A DNA stretch of 64,000 bases from CALZFJ01 sp964459845 (GTDB lineage Bacteria > Bacteroidota > Bacteroidia > Bacteroidales > Muribaculaceae): NCBI GenBank assembly GCA_964459845.1, contig CAYWOC010000005.1, positions 1-64,000 of the forward strand, given 5' to 3'. Positions 1 through 7,835 of this stretch are shown in pieces. Within the stretch, counting starts at the first letter, position 1. The number at the start of each line of letters is the position of its first letter. Position numbers and translations under genes: made by a program. The notes beneath the pieces are model-generated. The model saw nothing but the letters and a program-made list of their open reading frames with translations, was not told the DNA's origin and searched no databases.

Positions 1-47
1 TGTGAGTTCTTCAAACAAATTGCTAAATTTGCACTTGCCAATTGAAC

Positions 48-143
48 CTACCCCAGCAAATATCCTGCGTTTTCTGCTTCAAAATGTTTGCAGAACTCGT
101 CAATAACACAAAATAATTCTGTAACTTTGTAATCGGTAGTCAT
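48..143 (-). pseudogene. Transposase N-terminal remnant (IS982-like)
   Basis: Reading the minus strand from the ATG at 143 gives 31 codons ending in TAG at 48-50. The peptide begins MTTDYKVTELFCVIDEFCKH, which resembles the conserved start of IS982-type transposases in Bacteroidota (pattern KVTEIFC-DDFCK-F). A full transposase would be about 300 residues, so only the first tenth is left and the similarity stops before the stop codon. No terminal inverted repeats could be recognised. The call rests on remembered family similarity; a chance short ORF is possible. Confidence 0.45.
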
Positions 144-526
144 ATCAAATATTTTTGTAACTAATTGATTTTCATTTTTTAAAGATACAAAACATTTGTG
201 AGACTACCAAATTTTTTAACAGCTATTTATTATCCCGAACTGAGGTCTTAAATAAAAAGTAGATAGCGCAGGATGATTGTGCTTTGTCGTGTGGAGCACG
301 CTGATAGGTGCGGAATTGAATGGATGAGAAGAATGATAAGGGTGGAAAAATGCATTTTGGGCAATTTTGAGTGAATAATCGTGCGGATGTGGAAAAAATT
401 TATTAAATTTGAAAACTTTTCACTGCTTGAAAAAGTGGTGGGGATTAACGGATTAAGCGTTTGTTAAGTTAATGTTTAACGAAAAATAATTCTAATAATT
501 TTAATATTTTACTGACAAAACTTGTT
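144..526. other. Gene-free leader of the first TonB receptor
   Basis: No coding region is seen in these 380 bases. They are AT-rich. TAAATTTG at 404-411 fits the Bacteroidota -7 element TAnnTTTG on the plus strand, but no well-spaced TTG lies 19-21 bases upstream, so this is only a candidate promoter for the receptor gene that starts at 527. Confidence 0.4.
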
Positions 527-3268
527 ATGAGACTAAAAATCTTAATGCTTCTAATGCTTTTTGTGTGCTTGCCTTCATTGGCTCAACGCACAGGTATTCA
601 AGGCATTGTAGTGGATGCAGGAAGCGGATTGCCAGTGGCTGGAGCGACTGTTGTTCTGGATAAGCAGGGTAACAGTGCGGTGTCGGGACCACAAGGCGAA
701 TTTCGCATTTCCAACGCTTCTCCCGGTAGCGACATGATGCTTATCATGTGTATGGGCTACGAGGATTGGTCGATGAATGTGACCGTGAAGAGTGGTGTAA
801 TAGCCGATTTGGGCACTGTAAGAATCCAGTCGGCTAATGTTGGCGCCAACTTTGCCGGTTCGGATTTCATCATTGATGAGTCGCAGCTCGAAGACGAGGA
901 GGGCAATTCTCAGTCTATAGGCACTTTGAGCGGCGCATCGGACAACATCTATTACAACGCCACAAATTATGATTTCAGCGTGATGCGTTTCCGCCTTCGT
1001 GGCTACGACCAGAACTTCACTGAAACCTACATCAATGGCGTGAACTTCAACGACCCGGCGCGCGGACGCTTCAACTACTCGATGCTCGGTGGTATGAACC
1101 AGGCTTTCAAGAACAAAACCACAGGAGTGGGACTTGACCCTACTTATTTCTCCTTCGGTCAGGTGGGCGGCGCCACAAACATCAACACCCAAGCCAAGGA
1201 CTATGCTCCGGGATTCCGTGGAAGCCTTGCCTACACCAACAGCAACTATTATGCCCGCGCGATGGCAACATATTCAACTGGACTTAGCAAGAACGGCTGG
1301 GCATTGACGCTTTCAGCGATAGCGCGATATGCCGACAAAGGCATTCAGCAAGGAACATTCTATAACTCGTGGGGATACTTTCTGTCGTTACAGAAGGTGT
1401 TCAACGAGCAACATTCTATTTCGCTCACTACATTTGGCGCACCGACGAAGCGCACCAATTCCTCGGCGATATTTGAAGAGACCGCAATTTTGACAGACAA
1501 TTATCTGTACAACCCCAACTGGGGATGGCAAGACGGCAAGCAGCGCAGCGCGAAAGTCGTGGAATCGTTTGACCCCACGGCTATTATCAACTGGATATGG
1601 AAGCCTAAATATGGCACTCAGCTTAATACTGGCATAGGTGTGCGCAAGTCGTTCTATTCATCTTCTGCGCTTAACTGGTATAACGCTGCCGACCCACGTC
1701 CCGACTATTACCGTTATCTGCCCTCATACTATTCGGACGAGGCAACCAAGGCTTTATATACCGACTTGTGGATGAACAATGAGGATTTCCGACAGATCAA
1801 CTGGGACAACCTTTATCAAGTGAACTATATGAACGGCATGTCTGAAGCCAATGGCGGAGAAACCAAGGGCTCGACATATATCCTTGAAAAACGCCACAGC
1901 AACCAGTTCAATGTGCAGTTCAACTCTACGCTGAATGCGCAGCTCACTGACAAGATAAAGTTGCAAGCAGGCATCGGTGCGAATTACACCCGAGCTTCAT
2001 ACTACAAGACTATGAAGGATCTGCTCGGCGGAAACTATTGGCTCGATATTGACCAATTTGCCGAGCGAGACTATCCTGACAACCCCACATTGCTGCAAAA
2101 CGACCTCAACAACCCTAACCGCAAGGTGGGCGAGGGCGACCGATTCGGATATGATTATGACGTGAATTCACTCAATGTGAACGCATGGTTGCAGAATATC
2201 ATAAATCTTCGCCACTGGGATATAAATTATGGATTGAAACTTAGCTACACCCAATTCCAACGCGACGGAAAGATGCGCAACGGACGCTCGCCACTGCACT
2301 CCTATGGCAAGGGGGAAACCCACCGCTTCGACAATGGCGCAATCAAAGCCGGCATCACCTATAAGCTCGACGGCCGCAACAGTTTCACCATTCACGGCTC
2401 ATACGGCACCATGGCTCCTATATTTGACCAAGCATATGTGTCGCCTCGCATCAAAGATGATGTAATCACCGGCTTGAAGAGCGGACGTATCCTCTCGGGC
2501 GATGTGAGCTACACGTTCAACTACCGCCGCTTCAAGGGTAGTGTCACCGGATTTTGGACGAATATGTATGACATGACTGAGCGCACATCATTCTATGACG
2601 ACCAGTTCTCCACATTTATGAATTATGTGCTAACCAACGTGAGCCGCACTTATAAAGGTGTGGAAGTGGGAATGGCGTTCAAGGTGTCGCCATCGGTCAC
2701 TGTCACAGCAGCGGGTACATATTCTCGTTATCAATACAAGAACCGTCCGACTGGAACGCGCAGCTACGAGAACGGTATGCAGCCCGATACCACACAGATG
2801 GTGTATCTGAAAAACTTCTATGTGGGAGGAACTCCACAGCAGGCATATAATATAGGTATTGACTGGGCTGCGCCACACAACTGGTACTTCAATGTGAACG
2901 GCTCGTGGATGGGCGATGCTTATGTCAGCTTGTCGCCGATTCGCCACGAGGCAATGCCTAACCTGTGGACTACTTGCACATCGCAAGAGGAACTTGAGGC
3001 CAAGATAGAAGAAATCACGCGTCAAGAGAAACTTAACGATGCATTTGTGCTTAATGCGAGCATAGGCAAGGTGGTGTATATCAACCGCAAGTTGTCGCTC
3101 AATTTCAACTTGAACGTGAACAATCTGCTCAACAACCGCAAGATTCAGACCAGCGGTTATCAGCAGGGACGTTTCGACTACACCAACTACACAACATCCA
3201 AATATCCCAACAAATACTACTATGCACAGGGCATAAAGGTGTATTTCAATATGGGTGTTAGATTTTAA
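527..3268 (+). CDS. TonB-dependent receptor with carboxypeptidase-like domain
   Basis: Outer-membrane active-transport receptor of 913 residues. A signal peptide (about residues 1-19, ending LAQ) is followed by a carboxypeptidase-D regulatory-like beta domain (about 22-100), a plug region (about 130-220, with RLRGYDQNFTETYINGVNFND and a VGGATNI segment) and a long beta-barrel ending in an aromatic residue (VRF). Length is usual for this family. It is followed after 55 bases by an OB-fold lipoprotein gene, probably co-transcribed; this two-gene arrangement recurs at 57.5-62.3 kb. The receptor shares spaced barrel motifs with that second receptor (KNGWA, a TFGAP/AFGAP segment). It is not a SusC type and no SusD follows, so the ligand cannot be named. 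Confidence 0.9.
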   Translation: MRLKILMLLMLFVCLPSLAQRTGIQGIVVDAGSGLPVAGATVVLDKQGNSAVSGPQGEFRISNASPGSDMMLIMCMGYEDWSMNVTVKSGVIADLGTVRIQSANVGANFAGSDFIIDESQLEDEEGNSQSIGTLSGASDNIYYNATNYDFSVMRFRLRGYDQNFTETYINGVNFNDPARGRFNYSMLGGMNQAFKNKTTGVGLDPTYFSFGQVGGATNINTQAKDYAPGFRGSLAYTNSNYYARAMATYSTGLSKNGWALTLSAIARYADKGIQQGTFYNSWGYFLSLQKVFNEQHSISLTTFGAPTKRTNSSAIFEETAILTDNYLYNPNWGWQDGKQRSAKVVESFDPTAIINWIWKPKYGTQLNTGIGVRKSFYSSSALNWYNAADPRPDYYRYLPSYYSDEATKALYTDLWMNNEDFRQINWDNLYQVNYMNGMSEANGGETKGSTYILEKRHSNQFNVQFNSTLNAQLTDKIKLQAGIGANYTRASYYKTMKDLLGGNYWLDIDQFAERDYPDNPTLLQNDLNNPNRKVGEGDRFGYDYDVNSLNVNAWLQNIINLRHWDINYGLKLSYTQFQRDGKMRNGRSPLHSYGKGETHRFDNGAIKAGITYKLDGRNSFTIHGSYGTMAPIFDQAYVSPRIKDDVITGLKSGRILSGDVSYTFNYRRFKGSVTGFWTNMYDMTERTSFYDDQFSTFMNYVLTNVSRTYKGVEVGMAFKVSPSVTVTAAGTYSRYQYKNRPTGTRSYENGMQPDTTQMVYLKNFYVGGTPQQAYNIGIDWAAPHNWYFNVNGSWMGDAYVSLSPIRHEAMPNLWTTCTSQEELEAKIEEITRQEKLNDAFVLNASIGKVVYINRKLSLNFNLNVNNLLNNRKIQTSGYQQGRFDYTNYTTSKYPNKYYYAQGIKVYFNMGVRF

Positions 3269-3323
3269 AGTCAGATAACTATTCAATCAAGATTAAAAAA
3301 ACAATTAAATCAATATAACAAAT

Positions 3324-5609
3324 ATGAGACATTTTAAGTTATATCTCAATCTTTTGCTTCTGTTGGCAATGGGGTTTGTTAGCTGTCAAGACAATTTCGA
3401 CCGTCCACCGGTGATGGTGCCTCAAGCAGCCCATATCAACAAGGTGAATACCACAATCCTCGACCTGAAAAAGAAATTCTGGTCGGACGACAAGAACTGC
3501 ATCGACACCATAAAGCTCACCGAGGCTGGTGACAGCATGGTGATAAAAGGTCGTGTAGTCAGCTCCGACGCAGCCGGAAATATTTATAAGAATCTTGTGA
3601 TTCAAGACGAGACAGCGGCTCTCACGCTGTCAATCAACGGCACAAGCCTCTACAATACATATCGCATAGGTCAGGAAGTGGTTCTTCCTGTTACCGACCT
3701 GTTTATCGGAAAATACAACAACTTGATGCAGCTCGGCTATCCGGATTACAGCGAGAGCTTCGGCTGGCAGGCTACATTTATGCCTCTCGCATTGTTCCAG
3801 TCGAAGGTGGAGCTTAACGGACTTCCTGATGCTTCGAAGATTGACACCGTCGTAGTGAAACTTTCGGAGCTGCCTACCACTCCAGAGGGCTTGCAAAAAT
3901 GGCAAAGCCAACTTGTGCGCCTCGACAACGTGACATTCACCGAGGCTGATGGCTCGGCTGTGTTTGCACCAAACAGCACCAACACAAGCCGCAACCTTCA
4001 AGATGATGCGGGCAACACCATCATTGTGCGTAACAGCGGTTATGCGAACTTCAAGAATGATATTCTTCCGCTGGGAACTGGCAGCGTAGTGGGAATATTG
4101 AGCTATTACGGTTCGGCATGGCAGTTGCTTCTTCGCGACACCGACGACTGCATAGGCTTCTCTACCGACACTAAAGGCACTAAGGACAATCCTTATGACA
4201 TGACTCGCGCAATCGAGCTTCAAGGCACTGGCAAGATTGGCTGGATGACCGGCTACCTTGTAGGAGCAGTAGCACCTGAGGTCACTGCTGTAAGCAACAA
4301 TGCGGATATTGAATGGAAGGCTCCTACCACACTTGCCAATACAATCGTGATAGGCGCTACTCCCGATACAAAGGACATCAATCAGTGTGTTATAGTTGAG
4401 CTTGCAGAAGGCACATCTCTTCGCTCGGCAGTCAACTTGAAGGACAATCCTAAGGCTCTCGGTTCTGAAATCAAGCTTAAAGGAGAGTTCAAGAGTGTTA
4501 TGGGCAAATATGGCGTGGCGTGCAGCGGCTCGACCGACGACTATGTGATGGCATATGTAGGCGGTGGCGTTAAGAGCTTGAAAGAGGACTTCAGCGGGGC
4601 GGCTATTCCATCCACTTGGGGCAATGTGCAACTAAAAGGCGACAAAAAGTGGTACACACCATCATTTGACAATAACTATTATGCAGCTATGACCGGCTAC
4701 AAGGGTACAGCTCCATTCGACTCATGGCTGATTACTCCAGCACTCGACGTTGATGGCGCAGCCAAGAAGGTGCTTTCGTTCAAGTCGCAAGTGAATGGTT
4801 ATGGCTCTACTACTACAACAATGAAGGTGTTTGTGCTTTCATCGGCAGATCCTGCATCGGCTACTCGTACCGAGCTTAACTGCAAGTGGGCTACAGCTCC
4901 TGCTTCGGGATATTCAGGCTGGACTGAATCGGGCGAAATTGATTTGAGCAAATTCTCGGGTACAATATTCATCGGATTCCAATTTGCTGCCACACAAGAT
5001 GCCAATTATGCGACATGGTGTATAGATGATGTAGTGTTTGGCGAAGACGCTGGTTCAGGCGGTGGCGGTGAAGATCCTAATCCTCCTGTGGTTTCGGCTA
5101 CGCAAGATGATTTTGAGACAATGAACAATGGCGCAGCAGTTGGTTCTTATGGCACTTACACATCAACAGCAGGATGGGTAGCTAAGAATTGCAATGTGCT
5201 TGCCGGTGGAGCTTCCGACAGTAATCCTATGTTTATGTTCATCGGTTATAAGACTGGTTCTACCACACAATATGCCTTTGCTCCTTGCTTGAATGGCAAG
5301 ACTGCGTCGGTCGGCACTCTCACATCGCCGACATTGACGGGCGGCTGTAAGGAGCTTACGTTCAGCTATGGACAACCTTACACCGAGACAAGCGGTGTAT
5401 CGTTCCGTGTAGATGTTAAGCAGAATGGGGAAGTGGTGAAGACAGAAACAATCACAGAAAAGACTGAGCAGAAGAAGGCATATAGCAAGACAATCAGCGT
5501 GAATGTGACTGGCGACTTCTCAATAGAATTTACAAATCTTTCACCGACCCAGACAAGCGACAAGAATAAAGACCGCGTATGCATCTGGAATGTGAACTGG
5601 ACAAAGTAA
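3324..5609 (+). CDS. DUF5689 / OB-fold / choice-of-anchor J lipoprotein
   Basis: Secreted lipoprotein of 761 residues. The N-terminus ends in a lipobox (GFVSC, Cys at about 22), so it should be lipidated. Visible regions in order: a DUF5689-like region (about 40-280), an OB-fold domain resembling DUF6359 (about 290-410, starting NPYDMTRAIELQG and containing TGYLVGAV), a choice-of-anchor J type beta-sandwich (about 420-575, with FDSWLITPALD), a glycine-rich hinge (GSGGGGEDPNPP) and a second beta-sandwich-like domain to the end. There is no recognisable type IX sorting tail. It lies directly behind a TonB receptor, which suggests a surface partner of that receptor. Molecular function is unknown; domain names are by recollection of family signatures. 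Confidence 0.75.
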   Translation: MRHFKLYLNLLLLLAMGFVSCQDNFDRPPVMVPQAAHINKVNTTILDLKKKFWSDDKNCIDTIKLTEAGDSMVIKGRVVSSDAAGNIYKNLVIQDETAALTLSINGTSLYNTYRIGQEVVLPVTDLFIGKYNNLMQLGYPDYSESFGWQATFMPLALFQSKVELNGLPDASKIDTVVVKLSELPTTPEGLQKWQSQLVRLDNVTFTEADGSAVFAPNSTNTSRNLQDDAGNTIIVRNSGYANFKNDILPLGTGSVVGILSYYGSAWQLLLRDTDDCIGFSTDTKGTKDNPYDMTRAIELQGTGKIGWMTGYLVGAVAPEVTAVSNNADIEWKAPTTLANTIVIGATPDTKDINQCVIVELAEGTSLRSAVNLKDNPKALGSEIKLKGEFKSVMGKYGVACSGSTDDYVMAYVGGGVKSLKEDFSGAAIPSTWGNVQLKGDKKWYTPSFDNNYYAAMTGYKGTAPFDSWLITPALDVDGAAKKVLSFKSQVNGYGSTTTTMKVFVLSSADPASATRTELNCKWATAPASGYSGWTESGEIDLSKFSGTIFIGFQFAATQDANYATWCIDDVVFGEDAGSGGGGEDPNPPVVSATQDDFETMNNGAAVGSYGTYTSTAGWVAKNCNVLAGGASDSNPMFMFIGYKTGSTTQYAFAPCLNGKTASVGTLTSPTLTGGCKELTFSYGQPYTETSGVSFRVDVKQNGEVVKTETITEKTEQKKAYSKTISVNVTGDFSIEFTNLSPTQTSDKNKDRVCIWNVNWTK

Positions 5610-5637
5610 ACTACCAGAAAAGGTAATGTATCAACAT

Positions 5638-5677
5638 AAAAAAGTGTGGCTCTCAAGCTGAGAACCACACTTTTTTT
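5638..5677. terminator. Bidirectional terminator
   Basis: Stem AAAGTGTGG (5641-5649) pairs with CCACACTTT (5665-5673); an inner TCTCA/TGAGA stem closes an AGC loop. A runs before and T runs after it allow termination on both strands, fitting the convergent genes on each side. Confidence 0.85.
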
Positions 5678-5724
5678 ATATGACCTAATTTAGATTGATA
5701 AGCTGATTATGGCATATATGTGAT

Positions 5725-6633
5725 TTAGAGGTTTAGGATTTCATCCTTTGGCAGATGCGTAATTTTTGCGATAGTTTCCAGCGGGATGCCCTCGCTTTTC
5801 ATTATGGCAGCCACGCTTCGCATATCTTCATCTTTCTGCAAGTCGCGTCCCTGCTGTATTCCCTGCTGTATTCCCTGCTGTATGCCTTTTTCTATACCTT
5901 CGGCAAAGCTGTCTTTGCGGGCGGTCTTTATTGCGTTGAGAATGTCGCGAAAGGCGTTTATACTGTCCTCATAAAGTTTCAGTTCCGAAGCCGAGAATTT
6001 GGATATTTCAGCCTGCTGGAACAGACGGGTAAACACGCGCTCTTGCAGAGAGGCAGGTCTGTCCATCAGCTTTGAGAGGTTTTTTAGCACAAACATCCAT
6101 TTGTCGAACATAGTTACAAGCTCATTCTCCCCCTTATTGAATTTCGGGATTTCTACATATATGAACGTCAGCTTGTCGTAGAACACCGTCTTTTTATCGA
6201 CATCCATAAGCTTCACCTCATGATGCCAGCAAGCCTCGTTGTCACGGTCTTCCTCAAAGACAAAATTAAGCAGCCCTATTGTATATACGCTGTTGAGGTG
6301 GAAGTCCCATTCGCCTCCCTGCTTAGCCTGCTCGCGTATGGGGAAAGTGGAGTAATATACGGTTCTGTCCTTGAAGAACTCTTGATACACATTCTGCATT
6401 TCCACGATAAACTTTTCTCCCTTCTCGTTCTCGCAATAAACATCGAATATTGCGCGTCGGGAGTCGAGCCTGTCGCCAAGCTGTTCGGAGTTCAGGTATG
6501 TCACATCTTTCACGTCCTGCTCTCCGGCGAGCAGTGCGTTGAGGAAGCTGATAAGCAGCTCCTTGTTGAATTCCGAGCCGAAAAGCCTCTTGAATCCGAA
6601 ATCGGTCTGAGGGTTCAGATATTTCTCTTCCAT
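5725..6633 (-). CDS. Rpn family PD-(D/E)XK nuclease
   Basis: Protein of 302 residues of the Rpn (recombination-promoting nuclease / PD-(D/E)XK transposase-like) family. The start NPQTDFGFKRLFGSE is the typical N-terminal signature. The nuclease core is visible as D64 (FDVYC) and E78-x-Q80 (VEMQ). Near the C-terminus GIEKGIQQGIQQGIQQGRD is a GxxxG-type repeat encoded by 12-base tandem units (5851-5886), followed by a short helical tail (ETIAKITHLPKDEIL). E. coli family members cut DNA and have been tied to recombination and phage defence; the role here is not shown. It is a lone gene facing the lipoprotein gene across a shared terminator. Confidence 0.85.
   Translation of the reverse strand: MEEKYLNPQTDFGFKRLFGSEFNKELLISFLNALLAGEQDVKDVTYLNSEQLGDRLDSRRAIFDVYCENEKGEKFIVEMQNVYQEFFKDRTVYYSTFPIREQAKQGGEWDFHLNSVYTIGLLNFVFEEDRDNEACWHHEVKLMDVDKKTVFYDKLTFIYVEIPKFNKGENELVTMFDKWMFVLKNLSKLMDRPASLQERVFTRLFQQAEISKFSASELKLYEDSINAFRDILNAIKTARKDSFAEGIEKGIQQGIQQGIQQGRDLQKDEDMRSVAAIMKSEGIPLETIAKITHLPKDEILNL
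5851..5886. repeat. 12-bp tandem repeat inside the rpn gene
   Basis: CTGCTGTATTCC occurs twice perfectly (5851-5862, 5863-5874) and once with a single change (5875-5886). On the coding strand each unit adds the four residues GIQQ, so gain or loss of units would keep the reading frame. Confidence 0.9.
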
Positions 6634-6967
6634 CTCGTCGCAGTTTTTTTGTTATAATATTGATGTACACAAAATTATCAAATTTATTTCAATTCTCAAA
6701 ATAAGATTAAATATTTCATGACATCATTATTCTGAAATCATATGTTCGGAGTTCCTGCAAATTATACTGGACTGGTTATGTTAAAAGAAATAAATTGATG
6801 CCGGATATTTCCATATAATGGATGTGTGGTGCTATGGAATCGGGTAATTTGGCGATAAAGTGAATGAAAATGTATCGAAAAGTGTGGCGGATTGAAAAAT
6901 TCTGTGTAAGTTTGCGCCGAATTTTTCATCGCAGAGAATATTTGGTCTAAAAAAATTTTATATAATT
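6634..6967. other. Divergent intergenic region with candidate -7 element
   Basis: These 330 bases between the rpn gene and the DUF4923 gene hold no convincing gene. TAAGTTTG at 6907-6914 matches the Bacteroidota -7 consensus and lies 53 bases before the DUF4923 start; a good -33 TTG is not seen at standard spacing. Otherwise nothing is recognised. Confidence 0.4.
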
Positions 6968-7591
6968 ATGAAAAGTATTAAGAAAATTGCGTTGGCATTG
7001 GTGGCTGTTATTGCAGTGGGTGCCAACGGCTATGCGTTTGATTGGAGCGCACTTGGCAGCGCGCTTAACAAGAACAATGTGGAAGGTCTCATCAATGGCG
7101 TGATTTCGACAGACAAAGTGGAAGTGGCAGATCTTGCCGGAACATGGACTTATGATGGCCCTGCAGTTTCGTTCAAGAGTGAAAATCTGCTGGAGAAGGC
7201 TGGAGGCGCTGCTGTAGCTACCACAATCGAAAACAAGCTCACACCGTATTATAAGAAGGCTGGACTTGTAGGTTCAAAATTCACTTTTGACGAGAGCGGC
7301 AATGTTACAGTAAAGCTGGCAAACGGAAAATCATTCACTGGTAAAGTGTCGAAGGGAACAACAGATGGAACACTCATCTTCAACTTCAGTAAATTGCAGA
7401 ACAACAAGCTCGCAAACTTGACAGTGTATGTGACTAAAGGCACCGACTTGAGCCTTATGTTTGACGTGTCGAAGCTCCAGACGCTTGTCTCGGCAATTGC
7501 AAAGTATTCCAACAAGACTTCTCTAACTACAGCATCAAGTCTGCTGTCGAAGTATAAAGGCGTGTATGCCGGATTCAAAATGAAGAAATAA
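6968..7591 (+). CDS. DUF4923 family secreted protein
   Basis: Protein of 207 residues with a signal peptide (about 1-23, ending NGYAF). The mature part matches the lipocalin-like DUF4923 family of Bacteroidales: an LAGTWTYDGPAV segment near residue 57 and alternating beta strands after it (KFTFDESGNVTVKLANGK). Function is unknown; probably periplasmic. It stands alone, followed by a strong terminator at 7618-7656. Confidence 0.75.
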   Translation: MKSIKKIALALVAVIAVGANGYAFDWSALGSALNKNNVEGLINGVISTDKVEVADLAGTWTYDGPAVSFKSENLLEKAGGAAVATTIENKLTPYYKKAGLVGSKFTFDESGNVTVKLANGKSFTGKVSKGTTDGTLIFNFSKLQNNKLANLTVYVTKGTDLSLMFDVSKLQTLVSAIAKYSNKTSLTTASSLLSKYKGVYAGFKMKK

Positions 7592-7617
7592 TGTAGTTTT
7601 AGTGAAATATATGCTAA

Positions 7618-7663
7618 ACAGCCGCACCGTGGGACGCAAGTCACATGTGCGGCTGTGTCTTTT
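7618..7663 (+). terminator. Intrinsic terminator after the DUF4923 gene
   Basis: ACAGCCGCAC (7618-7627) pairs perfectly with GTGCGGCTGT (7647-7656), followed by GTCTTTTTC. Confidence 0.8.
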
Positions 7664-7773
7664 TCGGGGAGGAATATGTGCTGTAGCATTAAAAATAGAC
7701 TTTAATATGAGGACAATCAGGAAATTTGGCTAAAAAAGTTGGAGTTGAGAGCACGGTGTATTGGAATTTTTCA

Positions 7774-7781
7774 TAAATTTG
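7774..7781 (+). promoter_or_regulatory. Candidate -7 element for thrS
   Basis: TAAATTTG matches TAnnTTTG and lies 55 bases before the chosen thrS start. A TTG at standard -33 spacing is not clear. Its position makes the ATG at 7761 unusable as the thrS start if this promoter is used. Confidence 0.45.
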
Positions 7782-7835
7782 CGGTCGATTAAAAAATGCT
7801 GTGTTGTTGTATGGCACGGCGAAAAACGTAATGAT

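Noticed and set aside
3630..4631. 333-codon minus-strand ORF opposite the first lipoprotein gene
   Set aside because: It is antisense to a clear lipoprotein gene with good domain patterns and its own product looks random.
5786..6075. CRISPR-like short repeats
   Set aside because: The 12-base units are contiguous with no spacers and encode the GIQQ repeat of the Rpn protein.
7761..7835. N-terminal extension of thrS from the ATG at 7761
   Set aside because: The added 25 residues are not family-like and a -7 element lies inside them; the TGS domain begins at 7836.
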